DNA of 6,994 bases from positions 1-6,994 of the forward strand of contig CALWVX010000092.1 in NCBI GenBank assembly GCA_944385065.1, written 5' to 3'. The position numbers were made by a program, and so were the translations under genes. Numbering within the stretch: the first letter of the stretch is position 1; each line of letters begins with the position of its first letter. The DNA is from an uncultured Oscillospiraceae bacterium. GTDB lineage: Bacteria; Bacillota; Clostridia; Oscillospirales; Oscillospiraceae. The notes beneath the pieces are model-generated. The model was not told the DNA's origin, ran no database searches, and saw nothing but the letters and a program-made list of their open reading frames with translations. Positions 5,828 through 6,994 of this stretch are shown in pieces.

Positions 5828-6052
5828 TTAGCGCTTTTTCCACCGGTCCCACAGGGCAAAGACCGCCCACAGGACGGCGGCGGCCAGCAGGGCAGACAAC
5901 AGGGCGGCAAAAACGACGCCTTCCGCGGCAGGCATTGCCCCGGTTTGGATCATGCCGGGCTCCGGAGCGGGGTGGAACCCCCGTTTCAGCCGGATCAAAA
6001 AGACCAGCAGAACCACGACTGCGGTCAGAATGGGCCTCCATCTGGGCTTCAT
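5828..6052 (-). CDS. Small membrane protein, unknown function
   Basis: A 74-residue protein with two hydrophobic segments (about residues 8-21 and 45-67), separated by a short loop (RLKRGFHPAPEPGMIQTG) and ending in the basic tail WDRWKKR. I do not recognise a family. ATG 6052-6050 is well supported by AAAGGAG (6067-6061) 8 nt upstream. The frame stays open for about 90 more codons upstream, but the only in-frame ATGs there (6322, 6319) have no ribosome binding site and lie inside the preceding gene. Its stop codon TAA merges with the ribosome binding site of the flavoprotein gene, so the two genes are translationally linked and may work together, perhaps as a membrane anchor or partner for the flavoprotein. 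That functional link is inferred from position only. Confidence 0.7.
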   Translation of the reverse strand: MKPRWRPILTAVVVLLVFLIRLKRGFHPAPEPGMIQTGAMPAAEGVVFAALLSALLAAAVLWAVFALWDRWKKR

Positions 6053-6060
6053 GAGAATCG

Positions 6061-6067
6061 CTCCTTT
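6061..6067 (-). promoter_or_regulatory. Ribosome binding site of the 74-residue membrane protein
   Basis: AAAGGAG on the - strand, 8 nt before ATG 6052. It is the main reason to call the short protein rather than a 164-residue extension of the same frame. Confidence 0.75.
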
Positions 6068-6190
6068 CGTCTCATGTCCCGGCTGTTCGGCCAGGAATAC
6101 TCCAAACCTGTTCTCAGCGGCAAAGGGGAAAGGTATCGCTTTTTTCGGAAGCCCCTCCCAAAAGCGGCCCGCAGGAGAGCTGCCGCATAC

Positions 6191-6247
6191 GGCGCGGTAG
6201 GGCACACCGTCCAGCTGGATTTCCGCCCACAGGGTGTCGGGAACGGG
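6191..6247 (-). pseudogene. Decayed fragment resembling the start of the flavoprotein gene
   Basis: About 75% identical, gap-free, to 5735-5791 in the same orientation and in a corresponding frame. It encodes PVPDTLWAEIQLDGVPYRAV, against PAPDALWADARLAGVLRRAL in the flavoprotein. No start codon with a ribosome binding site precedes it and the similarity fades on both sides. It looks like the remainder of a tandem duplicate. Alternatively, it is the end of an unrelated protein with a similar short motif; the DNA-level match argues against that. Confidence 0.5.
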
Positions 6248-6251
6248 GCAT

Positions 6252-6283
6252 GCCTGACGGCGAAGTTCAGGCAGGACGCCTGA
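6252..6283. repeat. Alternating short inverted repeats at the end of a gene
   Basis: GCCTGA (6252-6257), TCAGGC (6267-6272) and GCCTGA (6278-6283) can form either of two mutually exclusive 6-bp hairpins. The second hairpin is followed by TTTT on the + strand. The block spans the stop codon of the membrane protein gene. Confidence 0.4.
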
Positions 6284-6776
6284 TTTTGGCGAAGAACAGG
6301 AAATAGACCAGAAGGGCATCAATGATCAGGTCATAGAAGCGCAGCCGGTCAAAAAGCAGGATGCTGGAGGCGGCCGAGACCAGCACGATGCCGACACCGA
6401 TCAGCTTGGGAAACAGGCCGGGACATTTGGCGGTCCAGACCAGCGCGGCTAAAATGGGAGAGCACAGGGCGAACAGGGTCCAGCCGGCGATGATGACACG
6501 GCTGTACACGCCGTGGGTGAGGACCGCCGCGGTATAGTAGGAGACCAGCATCCCCAGACAGAAGGGGACGATGTTGGCCATGGCCTGCCTTCGAGTGGGG
6601 CTGTACAGGGCGATCAGAGTGCCCAGCAGGATCCAGACGGCCAGCTGAGAAAAGATGTTCCCCAGGTTCTGGGTATACAGGTCCAACAGCCTGCTGAGGA
6701 CGCCCAGCAGCAGTCCGGCGGCCAGGGTGGCCGCTGGATTCAGGGGGCGAAAGGGCTTTGCGCGGCGGTTTCTCAC
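6267..6776 (-). CDS. Multi-pass membrane protein, unknown function
   Basis: A 169-residue hydrophobic protein with about five or six membrane segments (roughly 15-35, 42-58, 66-84, 93-114, 122-143, 147-163), a basic N-terminus (RNRRAKPFR) and a basic C-terminus (KIRRPA). The stretch LLDLYTQNLGNIFSQLAVWILLG reminds me of a family of small uncharacterised Firmicutes membrane proteins, but I cannot name it with confidence. The GTG start at 6776-6774 overlaps the TGA of the upstream gene (GTGA), a classic coupling arrangement. Only a weak AAAGAAA stands before it, which fits reinitiation. The longer open frame upstream is low-complexity, Arg/Pro/His/Gly-rich sequence antiphase to the previous gene and is rejected. 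The gene ends 214 bp before the small membrane protein gene. Confidence 0.75.
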   Translation of the reverse strand: MRNRRAKPFRPLNPAATLAAGLLLGVLSRLLDLYTQNLGNIFSQLAVWILLGTLIALYSPTRRQAMANIVPFCLGMLVSYYTAAVLTHGVYSRVIIAGWTLFALCSPILAALVWTAKCPGLFPKLIGVGIVLVSAASSILLFDRLRFYDLIIDALLVYFLFFAKIRRPA

Positions 6777-6994
6777 AGGATTTCTTTCAAATGCTCCGCC
6801 GCCTCCCGGATGTGCCCGAAGAGCGGGCCCGGGATGTGGGGCAGCAGCTCGGTCTCGATGCCGGCGGGGGTGCAGCGGTTTTTGACCCCCATATAGACTC
6901 CGTCCAGGAACACCGACCCGCAGTGCCACTCCCCCCGGAGGGTGAGCAGGATGGACAGGGCCCCGGAGGACAGGGCGGGGGCCACATAGGGCTT
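6773..6994 (-). CDS. 3' part of a gene of unknown function, cut by window edge
   Basis: The last 73 codons of a gene whose start lies beyond the right edge; the frame is open to the final base. The visible end begins KPYVAPALSSGALSILLTL, continues with GEWHCGSVFLDGVYMGVKN and closes with LFGHIREAAEHLKEIL. It is soluble-looking, with mixed strand and helix character. I do not recognise the family. Internal in-frame ATG and GTG codons exist, but none has a good ribosome binding site within the visible part, so an entire short gene is less likely than a truncated longer one. It overlaps the next gene by 4 bp and belongs to the same transcript. Confidence 0.65.
   Translation of the reverse strand, partial: KPYVAPALSSGALSILLTLRGEWHCGSVFLDGVYMGVKNRCTPAGIETELLPHIPGPLFGHIREAAEHLKEIL

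Larger units (their letters stand above)
6053..6266 (-). other. 214-bp gap with relic coding sequence; no clear promoter
   Basis: Between the multi-pass membrane protein gene and the small membrane protein gene. It contains the diverged repeat of the flavoprotein gene start (6191-6247) and, nearer the small gene, only a weak promoter candidate on the - strand (TTGCCG, an 18-bp spacer, then TATTCC). No transcription terminator with a T-run is visible on the - strand, so readthrough from the upstream genes is possible. The frame of the small gene runs open through the whole gap, without a supported start. Confidence 0.5.

Noticed and set aside
4712..6283. A 523-codon open frame on the + strand
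   Set aside because: It is antisense to the flavoprotein and the small membrane protein; the product is Gly/Gln/Pro/His-rich with no domain, typical of the complement of a GC-rich gene, and it starts at the terminator.
6053..6322. Extension of the small membrane protein to 164 residues
   Set aside because: The ATGs at 6322 and 6319 have no ribosome binding site and lie within the preceding gene; ATG 6052 has AAAGGAG at 8 nt.

Overview
The window is GC-rich chromosomal DNA from a low-oxygen Firmicutes-type bacterium. The closest fit is a spore-forming member of the Oscillospiraceae/Flavonifractor-like Clostridia. Three things point there: the lspA-rluD pair typical of Firmicutes, a SpoIIQ-like sporulation protein with a sigma-F-like promoter, and a stand-alone M16 peptidase of the YmxG type. 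The lineage is inferred; there is no rRNA in the window to confirm it. I see no tRNA, rRNA, CRISPR array, insertion sequence or phage gene.

Left part (1-1963, + strand): the 3' part of lspA (signal peptidase II, cut by the window edge) overlaps rluD (23S rRNA pseudouridine synthase) by 26 bp and the pair ends at a strong intrinsic terminator. A monocistronic gene follows for an Xre-type helix-turn-helix regulator with two membrane segments, preceded by its own promoter.

Middle (1985-4719): a two-CBS-domain protein and an M16 zinc peptidase lie on the - strand. The CBS gene has an unusual leader in which its ribosome binding site sits in the 3' arm of a terminator-like hairpin. Divergent from the peptidase is a SpoIIQ-like M23/LytM protein with a complete zinc site. 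The 135-bp divergent region holds a housekeeping-type promoter for the peptidase and a sigma-F-like promoter for spoIIQ. A 20-bp-stem bidirectional terminator separates spoIIQ from the next, convergent, gene.

Right part (4751-6994, all - strand): transcription runs leftward from a partial unknown gene at the window edge. It overlaps by 4 bp a multi-pass membrane protein gene. After a 214-bp gap come a 74-residue membrane protein gene and, 15 bp on, a 353-residue flavodoxin-fold oxidoreductase with a four-cysteine motif. The gap contains a decayed repeat (about 75% identity over 57 bp) of the start of the flavoprotein gene, suggesting a past tandem duplication. The flavoprotein itself looks like two related flavodoxin-like halves.

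Most of the window is ordinary core genome. The points most worth a second look are the CBS-gene leader, the sigma-F-like promoter with the intact LytM site, and the small membrane protein/flavoprotein unit with its upstream relic.
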